Below, piece after piece: positions 27,400 through 37,700 of a stretch of DNA of 64,000 nucleotides (position 1 is the stretch's first letter; the number at the start of each line of letters is the position of its first letter). Below the pieces are notes generated by a model. It made no database searches, had not been told where the DNA came from, and was given only the letters and a program-made list of their open reading frames with translations. Made by a program: the position numbers and the translations under genes. Location of the stretch: positions 5,657,564 to 5,721,563 of the forward strand of contig SSBO01000012.1 of assembly GCA_005281725.1 (NCBI GenBank), read 5' to 3'. Origin of the DNA: Wuchereria bancrofti. Taxonomy: Eukaryota > Nematoda > Chromadorea > Rhabditida > Onchocercidae.

Positions 27400-27444
27400 A
27401 TGCTAAGATGTACAACACTCAAAGTGTCTTATCTTCCTCAATGA
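27400..27444 (+). promoter_or_regulatory. Candidate upstream ORF overlapping the CRELD start
   Basis: A TTTCAG at 27392-27397 is followed three bases later by an ATG opening a 14-codon ORF. Its TGA (27442-27444) overlaps the CRELD ATG (27441-27443) as ATGA. If transcripts start or are trans-spliced at that acceptor, the uORF would precede the main ORF and could dampen or couple its translation. Confidence 0.35.
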
Positions 27445-30351
27445 CCTATTGGCTGATTTTCATGGTTACAGTGGGGTTCGCTGCATACATTGATAAGTGT
27501 AAATACTGCTCGCTTGTCGTGGAAACATTCAAAGCGGTTTGTTTTATAATGGCAGGTACTATTTCTTAAGGATAAACACAGTTATTAAATGTTAACATTT
27601 TGGCAGTGTAGGATTCGTTCTAGGACGTTGGAAATCTTTTTTACATCCACAATTATAGATTCTGGCTTGGTAAAGAGTGCATATAGGTAATGTATGGATA
27701 GCTTATTTTAGAGATACTACGTATGTATAAATTCTATTTTTGCACCAGTTTTCTAGTTTATTTTGTAGGGCTTGAAAAAAACTGAAAATCAGCACTTTGC
27801 TGGTGGAAATACTGATTGGGAGGAGAAAAAGTTGGGAAAGTTTGCCAAAAGGTTTGTTCATATTTCTAGAATCTCTTTCTGTCAAAGTTATTTTGGTTAA
27901 AATTTGTTCTTTCAAAGAGTAGCCTTGGATATGTTTAAGATTTAATAGTGCTTCCCAAATACAAGTAAACTTTTTTGTAAGTTGTGAGTGTGAAAGACTA
28001 GTTCACATAGAACTTTATGTGGACTGTAGTTTGCAAAATTTTGTATGAAGCTAATGATAAAGAGTAATGAAAGATCAATTGGTACTCGTAAAGCTAAGGT
28101 ACTCGTAAAACTAAGATACTCGTAAAGCTAAGATGAACTTTTGGCTTTCCTTTCAAACGGGAGTTTTTATGGAATATTTGGGACTGAAATACTTGAAATT
28201 AACCAGAAAACTTGTTGAAAGTTTACAGTGCTGTATAATCTTTGTCGTTTTAGTGAAATAAGATTGGTAGAGATTATGGAGGATCTATGTAAAATGAAAT
28301 ATTTGGATGATTCGAATGGATTTAGAGATGTCAAGGATATCGAATTCAAGGTATCAGAACGGTCACCAGCAGCATTCGATCATGAAAAGTCATTTTATTT
28401 GAAACGCTATAAGTTTTTACAAAGGCAAAATTAATTGTAATGATATTGCAGTGTCAGCAGTTGGTTGAAGAACATGAAGAAAGCATTGAGAACTGGTACT
28501 TCCATAAACAACTTTCCAATCCTGATTTAATGAAGTGGTTTTGTTACGAAAAGTTGCGGTTATGTTGCGATGCGGGACATTTTGGTGCAGATTGCAAACC
28601 TTGTCCTGGTGTTGATAAAGGTTTTCCAGTTTGCTCTGGCCATGGATCTTGTCAGGTTTCCATTGAAAATCTACTGTCAGTTTTGAAAAGTTTCTTTTGA
28701 TGAAACTAAAATTAGTAAAAGAAATTAAAGTGATACTTTTACGATAATAAGTTTTAGGGTGATGGCTCTCGAGAAGGGAGTGGTAAGTGCAGGTGTGACA
28801 TAGGTTATGTTGGCTTTATGTGTAGCAACTGTGATGCAAATTATTACGCTACGCGAAATAGTTCTGCTTTTATTTGCAGTGGTAAATTTAATTATGTGCA
28901 GTGCATTATGCACTAAAACAAATGGATATTATGAATATTTTGAAGTGCTTTTACTTTTTAATATTTTTTACCAATTTTTTTAATGCTCAGAAATTAGGAA
29001 AATATGACAATTTCACTTATGAAGTGGGATTGCATCCTTTAACTAAATCTTTTACGATTTTCATTATTTATAACGCCTTTGACATTTCTAGAATGTCACA
29101 AATCGTGTAGAGGCGGTTGTTCTGCTGGTGGGCCAGGAAATTGTAAAGAGTGTCACGCTGGGTGGGTCATGAATGATAGCAACGAATGTGAAGGTTCGAA
29201 AAGTTCCAGTTTTAACCGTATTGTGGAATTCATGTTCTTGCTGATTTTTTTACATGGAGCAAAATATATTTTCGCTATCGATTAAACAGTTTATTTTTAA
29301 AGTTTATTCAATTTTTTTTTTTGGTTTTACAGATGCCAACGAATGTCTCGATGAAAATCGGTGTACTGGTAACCATGTTAAGTGCAGTAATACAGATGGT
29401 TCATACGAATGTATATGTGAAAAAGGCTTTGTCAAAGGCCCCAAGGGTATTTGTGAAATTGATGTTAAAGGTATATCTTAATTTTTTTTTTTTGGAGAAA
29501 AAGCTTCTGTTTTTTATTTTCTCGCTTAAAAATATTATAGAGGTGTCTTCCACGTTTAATTTGTTGAAATAGATGTTGTTTTTAAGTATGTACTGGTGTT
29601 TGCCAAATGTACGTGACATAACTCTTAATATTTAAATTCATGTATATTGTGACAATTCACTTGTAAGTCTTGTCTTATTCTAGAGGCGAGAACACGCTGC
29701 TGTTTTCTGGTTTAATTTTACCCTAACATGTACAACCAATACAACCAACCCTTAGGGGTGTTAAAAACAGTAGGAAAAATTTTTGAAAACACTATCACCG
29801 TTTTGTCCTACTGAAGTATATGTCCTCCTTGAGATAGATAGTATGACGTTTTTATGGGATAAGACTTTACAGCACATTAGGCTGATCAAGATCGGCATAA
29901 TGTTATATTCACACTTTTATGGTGCTCTCTGTTTTGCTTTATATGCCTAGTCTTTTAGTATTCTAAATGTAAAAGCTGCTTTCATATTAGCATTTTAAAG
30001 CTGGTTAGCAATAATTACTATCTAATTGTTGGGTACTCAATGTGAATGGTGATGCGGTGATGCTAAAACATCAGATTTTGTTGACAGTATTCTTGAGTGT
30101 TAGTACATTTTATTATAACAGGTTTATTGCTCTAATGCTTTTCAGCTTCTCCTGGGAAATTGTGGGTACGACCAGACAGGTTACTTCGTTCGTTTTCGAT
30201 TACAGGCCTTTGTATATTAGTAATAGTGGTCATTTGGCGGCGGTCATTCAGTTTATTTGTATTCGCTGCTCTGTGTGCACTCATGGCTTTGTTCATTGAA
30301 TTTTATTTTGATCACAGCTCACTTTCTGAAATTCCACATTCCTTGCTTTAA
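27441..30351 (+). CDS. crld-1: CRELD protein, membrane-anchored isoform
   Basis: Exons 27441-27536, 27769-27851, 28254-28350, 28452-28655, 28758-28881, 29092-29193, 29333-29470 and 30146-30351 join in phase to 349 residues. Order: signal peptide (MTYWLIFMVTVGFAA); the CRELD-specific Trp/Glu-rich region (GGNTDWEEKKLGKF, WYFHKQLSNPDLMKWFCYE); an EGF-like segment (CCDAGHFGADCKPCPG, GHGSCQ); a furin-like Cys cluster (CHKSCRGGCSAGGPGNCKEC); a calcium-binding EGF (DANECLDENRC); then two hydrophobic spans separated by two arginines (WRR). CRELD proteins are ER-resident. C. elegans CRLD-1 promotes acetylcholine-receptor assembly, so a role in maturing surface receptors is likely here. An AATAAA at 30549-30554 can end this transcript before the alternative last exon. 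Confidence 0.92.
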
Positions 30352-30906
30352 TCCACTAGCTGTTTTAAAAATTGTCTCATACGTCTTATCCTCGTTTCAT
30401 CTGGAAACTTCTCCCACTTTCTGTTGATCTTTATACAAATTGATATGTAAAGCGAAGTACAGATTTGCATAATTATTGACTATTGTTTTTGATTATCACC
30501 TGCATGGATACGATTTAGCACGTAATTCGTCAAATCTGGTTTTCAACAAATAAAATTCACTTTCTGCTAAAAACTGCAGAGATACAAGATTAGATGAGTT
30601 GTTCATGGGAAATACTTGTTATTTTTTATTTGTTTTCCTCGCAACTTTCTTGATATTTTTTATGATTTGCCAATATGGCTTTTTACAGCACCTAGTGCGA
30701 TTAATGAGGAAAGGGCCAAAAATAGGAAGAGCAGTGGCAATTTAGACAATTTCGACATCGATATCACAACGAAAATTGTTGACTTTGACATCAATATTAT
30801 AACGAAGAGTTTTGAAAACCCGCAAAAGGATTTATCGGATTCAAAATTCGAAAGTGAAAGAAGTCACAAGCGAAATGGTCAGATTTCCACTACGGATGAA
30901 TTATAA
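27441..30906 (+). CDS. crld-1: CRELD protein, soluble isoform with KDEL-like tail
   Basis: Shares the first seven exons of the membrane form (27441-29470) but splices to 30689-30906. The TTTTACAG acceptor before 30689 is in the same phase (1) as that of the membrane exon at 30146, giving 353 residues. The tail is hydrophilic, with Asp/Ile repeats (NFDIDITTKIVDFDINIITK) and no membrane span, and it ends STTDEL at the stop. TDEL resembles the KDEL/HDEL retrieval signal, so this form is predicted to be a lumenal ER protein. Vertebrates split these two forms between CRELD1 (membrane) and CRELD2 (soluble), while C. elegans makes both from one gene. Transcript evidence is needed for the choice of last exon, but phase and sequence fit both. 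Confidence 0.75.
28081..28131 (+). repeat. Tandem repeat, 3 copies of a 17-mer
   Basis: Unit GGTACTCGTAAAGCTAA three times with one substitution in each of copies 2 and 3. It lies in the CRELD intron between exons 27769-27851 and 28254-28350. Confidence 0.85.
30549..30554 (+). terminator. Poly(A) signal for the membrane CRELD isoform
   Basis: AATAAA about 200 bases after the membrane-isoform stop (30351) and before the alternative last exon (30689). It is placed so that cleavage here would exclude the soluble exon. Confidence 0.45.
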
Positions 30907-32647
30907 TTCGTATATTTTTTTGGCAAAAATTTGTTGATATATTTTGTCAGGGTAATTCATGAAAGTACTGGCATCTCCCTATTGTTGAACCGCTGTTTAC
31001 AAAGTCGTTTTTGAACTCACTCGAAAATACACATAACACAGTTTGTTTTCCGCTGTATTGGGTGAAGAAATATTAGAACTTTTAACTCAGTGATAACGTC
31101 TATTTTTGTTTATGTTTGGATTGGGAAGTGTTTTGCTATTTTTATAGTTCCTATAAATTATTGCTCGCTCCCTTTTTTTCCTCAGAGATTTCACTAATCA
31201 TAAAAAAACAAATTTGATCGCTTAACTGTTATTTCATACCAAAAGCTGTTAAGTAGAGACCTCACAGATTTCAAGCGTGATGTTGCTGTAAATGATTTTT
31301 ATTTTTTGCTTACTGCCTACTTCGTTAAGTCGATGGCCACCACTTTCTTGTGATCACATGGTATGTTGCATGCGCTGAATCTCAGCAAGAACTTCGTATC
31401 TTAAATGTTGTTGAGGTAACATTTGTTGGGAATTAAAAAATTTTTTAACAATACCACACTGTCAAGGGAAATAAATTGCAGGAATATACCCCGTCAGAAG
31501 TGAGAGATGTAGATGGTAATTATGGTAGTTGTAGATGGAGTGGGTTGATGATACCTGATGGTTAAGATGACATTACTATAATTTACTTCAGTAGAGACAG
31601 TGATTACATTCAACAAGTGTCTACTTTTTTTTTAAAAAAACTCAGTGTTAAATAAAGAATTATATTCCTTTAATCGCTTAGTGACTGTGCCTATTTTTGA
31701 CTGTAGTTGCAACACTGAGTTTTATAGCGGGTTTTCATGATGGGTGCATATCGCTACACTTCATTCCTTCTTTTATGAAAATATTTTTCGGAGTTGACTG
31801 GTTATGTAACTTTTCTTTGGGATGAGATTAATCCTGCATAATATTTTTGGACTCACTGGGTTTTCGAAATGGACTAAAAATGAAATTAAAGTTAAGATGG
31901 TTTTATTTGCCAATTATTATTTAAGCATTTTCTGTCTTGGGTAAATAATTGTCTGGAATCTGTTGCGGCTACGTTCAGTAGCTTAACTTTTTTTCACGTG
32001 TCCGATGTGCCCCATGCTGCTTCCATTAATGAAAATATTTCTAACCAATTTGTTTGGTGCTGCCTTTATCGTTCACTGATTTTTATCTAGTTTGCCCCTC
32101 TGAATCCTTTTTATCTACCCGTTTTTGATTTACTAATGATTGTTGTTCTGCTATAGTGAGGTCTAACGACTTTTTTGGTTTCTTTTTGGTGCTTTTGGTT
32201 TAAACTATTGTTGGTAATAACGCCGCTGCTTCTAGAAATCATCTCAGCTTTCATTTGTGTTCTTTATTTTTGTGTTTTAACTGTGACTCGGGAATATATT
32301 TCAACGTTGCTAGTCAGTTCCTTCATCTGTTCCTTCATCTTCGGGTTGTTATTCGGAAGTCTTCAATGGCCAGGAAAAACAGATATAATCATATTGTGTA
32401 GGGAAACAATTGAGTTATAAGTGACAAAGAACTTTTACTATGAGTGTCACAAGTTCCTGGTTCTCATCTGATATGCTTAACTGTTAATCATGCTAGATTA
32501 TTTCTGCGTGAACGGTGCTAATTCTTGTTTAATTTCGCATTGCTGATTTTTTTAAATTTGGTATAAGGATTGTCACAACTTAAAATATGCTGCAAAATCA
32601 GTTGACAGGAAGAAGGGGAAATGGTGTAAAGCGTACACTTTTTACAC

Positions 32648-33504
32648 TAACTTTACTCATGACAGCAAACTTTAATGGTGAGTTCTTATTTTAATTTCAT
32701 AACAAATGTGATTTTGTTGGATTTCTTTCGTTGAAGTCAAATCGTATTGTATTGTTCATATATGCCATTGGTTGATGCATCAAATAGTTTCAAACTGTTT
32801 GATTTCAGTTCGTCAAAACAAGTCAAACGATTTATTTGAGACCATCAGCAGTGCTGATTTTAATATTTAAAAGTCTGCAGAAAGGATAATATTGCTGAAT
32901 TTTAGATACAACTGTCGAACCAGCTACCGAATAATTTCCCTTTGGCATGTGTTTGCTTAGTTGTTAAAAGTGATCCCACAGTACTTCAGCATTACAACAA
33001 CCAAATCTTTAAAATCTCAACAGCACGTTTGTTTCCATTATCAAGTGCTCAGTTTTTTGATTATGTATTCTGCAGAAATTCAAGTCAAATAAAGTAAACA
33101 TAGAGACCTAGATTATGCGCCAGGTGATAGAATTTTAGCCGTAATGAGCATTTTATTGTCAAAAATCACGAAAAGGGTAGTTTTTTGAGGGACTATTTTG
33201 ATTGTTGCTCAGTGCTTTACTAATGACAGTCACTTTTACAGTCATTTATTGTTTGGTTTGAGTTAGCTTGTCTTTGTCCCGGCGTGAAATGACTGTCAAT
33301 AATATTAGATATTAAATTTCGAATTTTTTGTGTAATGTGTGAAGGTGTTAATGTAAGGGTGAGTTCGCATTTAAATACCCCTTGTGTTGGTTTAATATCT
33401 TTTGCTTTTCATTCATTCTTTAACTGAAATGTAGTAATAAGACATATGTTTTGAATTTTCCATTTATTAATAACTTTACTCATGACAGCAAGCTTTAATG
33501 ATGA
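32648..33504 (+). repeat. 34-bp near-identical direct repeat pair
   Basis: TAACTTTACTCATGACAGCA and the next 14 bases occur at 32648-32681 and 33471-33504 with two mismatches. The flanks are unrelated. The first copy ends in a good GTGAGT donor-like context that is lost in the second. Confidence 0.6.
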
Positions 33505-33551
33505 ATTATTTTCCATCCATGCTCTTAATATTCACTATCCACTTAATAGTA

Positions 33552-33866
33552 CTAATATCCCACAGAGAATTTAAATACATGGGAAACTCTATCTGAATAT
33601 CGGGCAGTTGCATAAGAGAATAAGATGCTCCACATCCTGTCACTAACTTCTGCTTTGTTTCTTGGAATGAGAGTTCTTATATGCCATTTTAAACTCAGTA
33701 ATACTGATAATATAAAAGTATAGTGATTAATGTCAGTGGAATTGTTTCCGGTAGAACCAATTGCTTCACGTGGACGAAGTTTTATTTCATAATGACTTTC
33801 ATCAGTTAGCTTTGTCATTTGCAAATGAAATTTTGGTAGTCTTTGCCAAAAATATGCCAATGACAT
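33552..33866 (-). CDS. Minus-strand open stretch, unidentified
   Basis: A 104-codon open frame from an ATG to a stop on the minus strand. Its middle (TKLTDESHYEIKLRPREAIG, then STGNNSTDINHY) has protein-like composition. No family recognised, no adjoining exon found, and no upstream promoter evident. It could be an old retrocopy or chance. Confidence 0.2.
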   Translation of the reverse strand: MSLAYFWQRLPKFHLQMTKLTDESHYEIKLRPREAIGSTGNNSTDINHYTFILSVLLSLKWHIRTLIPRNKAEVSDRMWSILFSYATARYSDRVSHVFKFSVGY

Positions 33867-34797
33867 TTTCTTTTGATACTGCTTTTAATATGCTATACAT
33901 ATAATTCAGGTTATTCCCTCTCCCAGGACTGTTTATCATTTGCTTTCCTTATCCGTGGTAATCTTATTACTTTAGTTTTCTAGCTAACCTTGATAGCAGA
34001 TTCAAAAGTTCTACAATCGTCCGCTAGTGTATTGCAAAAATATAGCAAAAAGTCTTGCATTTTTGCTAAACGTTTGTTTGTTCTGGGCAGGGTGCATTAT
34101 TTTTCTGTTGTACTGTTCTGAATGAAACTATTTCCGTCATTTACCATAAATTTTGAACACTTTCAAGAAATGAACCCTAGTAGGATGGGTGTTAAAAGAT
34201 TGTGTGTGGGAGAAAGGAAGAAAAAGAAGGAAATGGGAAAACAGAGGCAATTATTTGTGAATGCGGAGTTCAGATTATGCAGTAATACGTTCAGCACGGT
34301 GACTTTATTTCCTGATTGTCCACCTCCTTCTCTTTTGATACTCTTGTCCAGCTCTGCAAGAATTTTTACTTTGTTTAACTCTTCCTTTGAGCATAAGATA
34401 TTTGTACCATCAACAAAAAACTTTAAACCGATTAAACTACTTCACCTAACATTTTCTCAGTTTTTATAAAGAAAATGACTTATGATTTGCGAGTAATTCC
34501 CAGTGCTATTCTAACTTCAATGTTTTGCCTTTCATGAATAGGGAAAATGAAAATATTGGACACGAAGATATTTCAAATTATTCAGAAACGTTTTTTCTAG
34601 TACACAATGGTAATCATGATAATAATTCGTAAAAAATTAATAAGATAGGTGAGTTGCTGATTCACTAGTAGTTCCTTTAAAGAGATCACAAATTTCATGA
34701 AGGGATTAGATGAGTTTCATACGCAGTAGTAATCATCATTAGCCGAAACATATGTCTGCATCTTGAATTATAAACCGAAGTGAAAATTTATTTATAG

Positions 34798-37700
34798 GTA
34801 GTTCAAAGAATCAAGGAGAATCCACTGCAGTATCAACTTTTTCTGATATCAGGAAAAACTTGGAATGGTGTAAGAGACATGATGCTCCATGACACTACCC
34901 TTCATGTTGTCTATGTTTCTCGCAAAAAGGGCTGGTTTTTCAGTTCGGTATTTTTAATTGTTTCGTGACGAATGTTTGTGCTTGCAATTCTTACAGTTTC
35001 ACCATCAAATTGATAACTGTTTATTATTATTGAGTATGTTCCATGCTGTAAACCATTGGTAACTAATTCAACAAGTAAACACTAGGACCTGTTCGTGGAG
35101 AAGACAATGTATTAAGAACCGCACCACCAATGTGACACCAATGTGAAGCTATGTCTTTTAGAATAAACTTGCCTTTCTCGCATTGGTATTTCCAACTGCA
35201 GACTAGTTTGCAACATCCGTGGTTAAATCCCTTCACAAATCTTTCTTCGCGAAGCCAAACCAAAAACGAGAAGGTAAGTTCATGCCTTATGAATATAGAT
35301 TACATTCTTTATCTGAGGTTAGTAGTAGTGCTTAGGCCTGTAGCTGTGTGGTTGTAATACAGTGACGTAAATACTGTGTCGCACAGATTAATGAAATTGA
35401 CAGGATCTGTGAGAACACAACACTGCAGTTCAGTTTCACATTCAAATACGTACTGTTTTTGTATCCTAATGTGTTGATGGCTATCGGTGTATTCATTGAA
35501 CATTCGATGAAACGAATGCTCAATGAAATAAAGTGTACAGCTGCCAAACAGAGTGCCTGCTTGGGCCATCTTTTTCATACCTATTGCACTAGTCTGAGTA
35601 ACTTGTTTTTTATTTTCTAGTAGTTAGCACGATGACAGTTATAACAAGTAGCTGTAATGCCAACATCTAATTCAATTAAAGAAAGATTTGAGTTGTATTG
35701 GTCAAGTTATCATGGAAGAAAAGTCTGTGAGAAGAGCAGGATGAGGATCGACTGCATCTGATATGCATTTGATGAGGAGACCGATATGCGACTCTATCTG
35801 CATGTTCTATTTCTTCTTTATAGTCTTAAGTATCTCCAGTTTGTTACTTATTGCTAACCACTAGAGGAACTAACAATTGTTTCAACGCAGTCAGAACAGT
35901 GTGTCTTTTCTTTTGTCTAGTAAGAAGCAACAGTGCTACCTCGATAACAAGTCACTAACAACTTCAGCAGCAGTTCACTGGTCCTTATCGAAGGTAGGTC
36001 CTTCTCTTTTGCTTTTCTTTCCCGGTTTATGCATCCGTTTTGGCCATATAATAATGTTATGCCATTTCATCGCAGAATTCTATCACTCCCGAATAGAAGT
36101 GTTCGGCATTTTGCAAGTTTATCATCTGTGGCACGTATCGCTGTTAGCAAATAAATCTTGCCGTCTTTTCACTAGAACACAACTCTAAAGAAATTGTTTA
36201 TAAGGAAAATAAATGGTTCTTTTTGTGTATTCTTTCCTTCCTATTCACTGTCGCTTACTTTCCAGTCCAATTCTGCAGTGACAAATCAAAGTTTTGAAAT
36301 GAATGTGTTTGTGTTGAGTCATTTCTTAACATGGTGAGTCTACCTATATCTATTCATATAATCCTTCTCTTCTAGTTAGCGGTCATCTTATCACTTTGCA
36401 AAAATTGTATCATCGAATGGCTATTAAAGAATTGTTAAAGATTTCTCATTTTTATTTTTCGATTCCACATTCATCTGAACTGTAGGCGAGGAGTGATTAC
36501 ATAGATCCTGAAGAGTTGCAGAAGAGTGGTGATTAAAATATCAGTAAATGAATGCCTCAAGCTTGAATTAATATGTTCATATCATGAACTGCTCATCTGA
36601 AAGCTTTCAACTGTTCATTTGTTGATTAGTGATCACCCTTTCAAATTGAGCCTCTGCACTTCCCTATCATAATGTGTTGAATTGACCGTGAATGTTCCCA
36701 CTGATAATTAGCAAAATACCATTTACGCTAGACGGGAAACAGTGGAGCATGGGGACAATGAACTTTATATTATATATCACATCAGTATGCTGTGTTTTAA
36801 CAACATAAATCATTATAAGGAAGTGATATCCGCACAAGTTACGCCAAATATATTTCGATGTTTTTTAAAGGACATGTATACATATATAACATATATATGT
36901 ATATGTTATGGAACTATACTGCAACACAATCATTTGTCCCTTCTGAACGATGATTAAACTTTAGTGGAAGTGACGATACGACATGCCTTTGTCACTTGTC
37001 ACTGTTCTCATTGAAAATTCGGTAGAGAAACTCTTAAATCATGTTCTGCAACGCCATCATTCCACACACTCTCTGCAGTGTTATCGATTATGTCCCAACA
37101 CTGCTTCCTTTGCATACATCACTTCATCGCTTTCTCCGTCTGCACCCTCGCTTTTGCATATACATATATGTGTATGTGTATATATGTATGCATGTTTGCC
37201 GGTCTGGCTGTCATTGTAAATATGGGGGGATTTAGATGACTGTACTTGTTTGATTCCCTTTTCCCAGGTGAGGTTTTGGAAAGTCGGGGATTTTTGAGAG
37301 AGAATAAATGCTGCTTGCATTTATCTCAGTATTGTTTTATGCTTCTATTGTTCATTCATTTCTTCTATTGTTCATTCGTTTCATATTCTACAAACTTCCA
37401 TTTCTTACAGCTTTTTGACTACATTCTTTTTCTTTTTTCGCAGAACCATCTTTTTCTCGATAAGATTGTTGGAAATGAAGACTATTAAAAAAGAGAGGAG
37501 AATAGCGCAAATTCTGGATAAAGATTATTACAGTTTGAAATGTCATAGACATTTGCTTGGAAATTGTCATGAAATTTCATCGACATTTGCTTAGAAATTG
37601 CTTGGTTTTGTTAAAAAAGATTTTGAAAACTTTCGCAACTTTCTGGAATTCTGGGACTGTTTGAAATATGCAAGTGTACTTTTGATGGTCAAGAGTTAAG

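Larger units (their letters stand above)
30907..34797. other. Region between CRELD and the first recognised PDZ exon
   Basis: No recognised gene. Upstream exons of the PDZ scaffold, including the first half of its first PDZ domain, would be expected here but were not found. A near-identical 34-bp pair lies at 32648-32681 and 33471-33504. A minus-strand open stretch at 33552-33866 is listed separately. Confidence 0.4.

Noticed and set aside
29321..29572. Alternative-frame ORF across the CRELD calcium-binding EGF exon
   Set aside because: Shadow of exon 29333-29470, whose real frame gives the EGF cysteines.
32175..32420. 81-codon hydrophobic ORF that could be a membrane protein
   Set aside because: T-rich sequence on this strand yields Leu/Phe/Ile by composition alone. 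No splice context or family.
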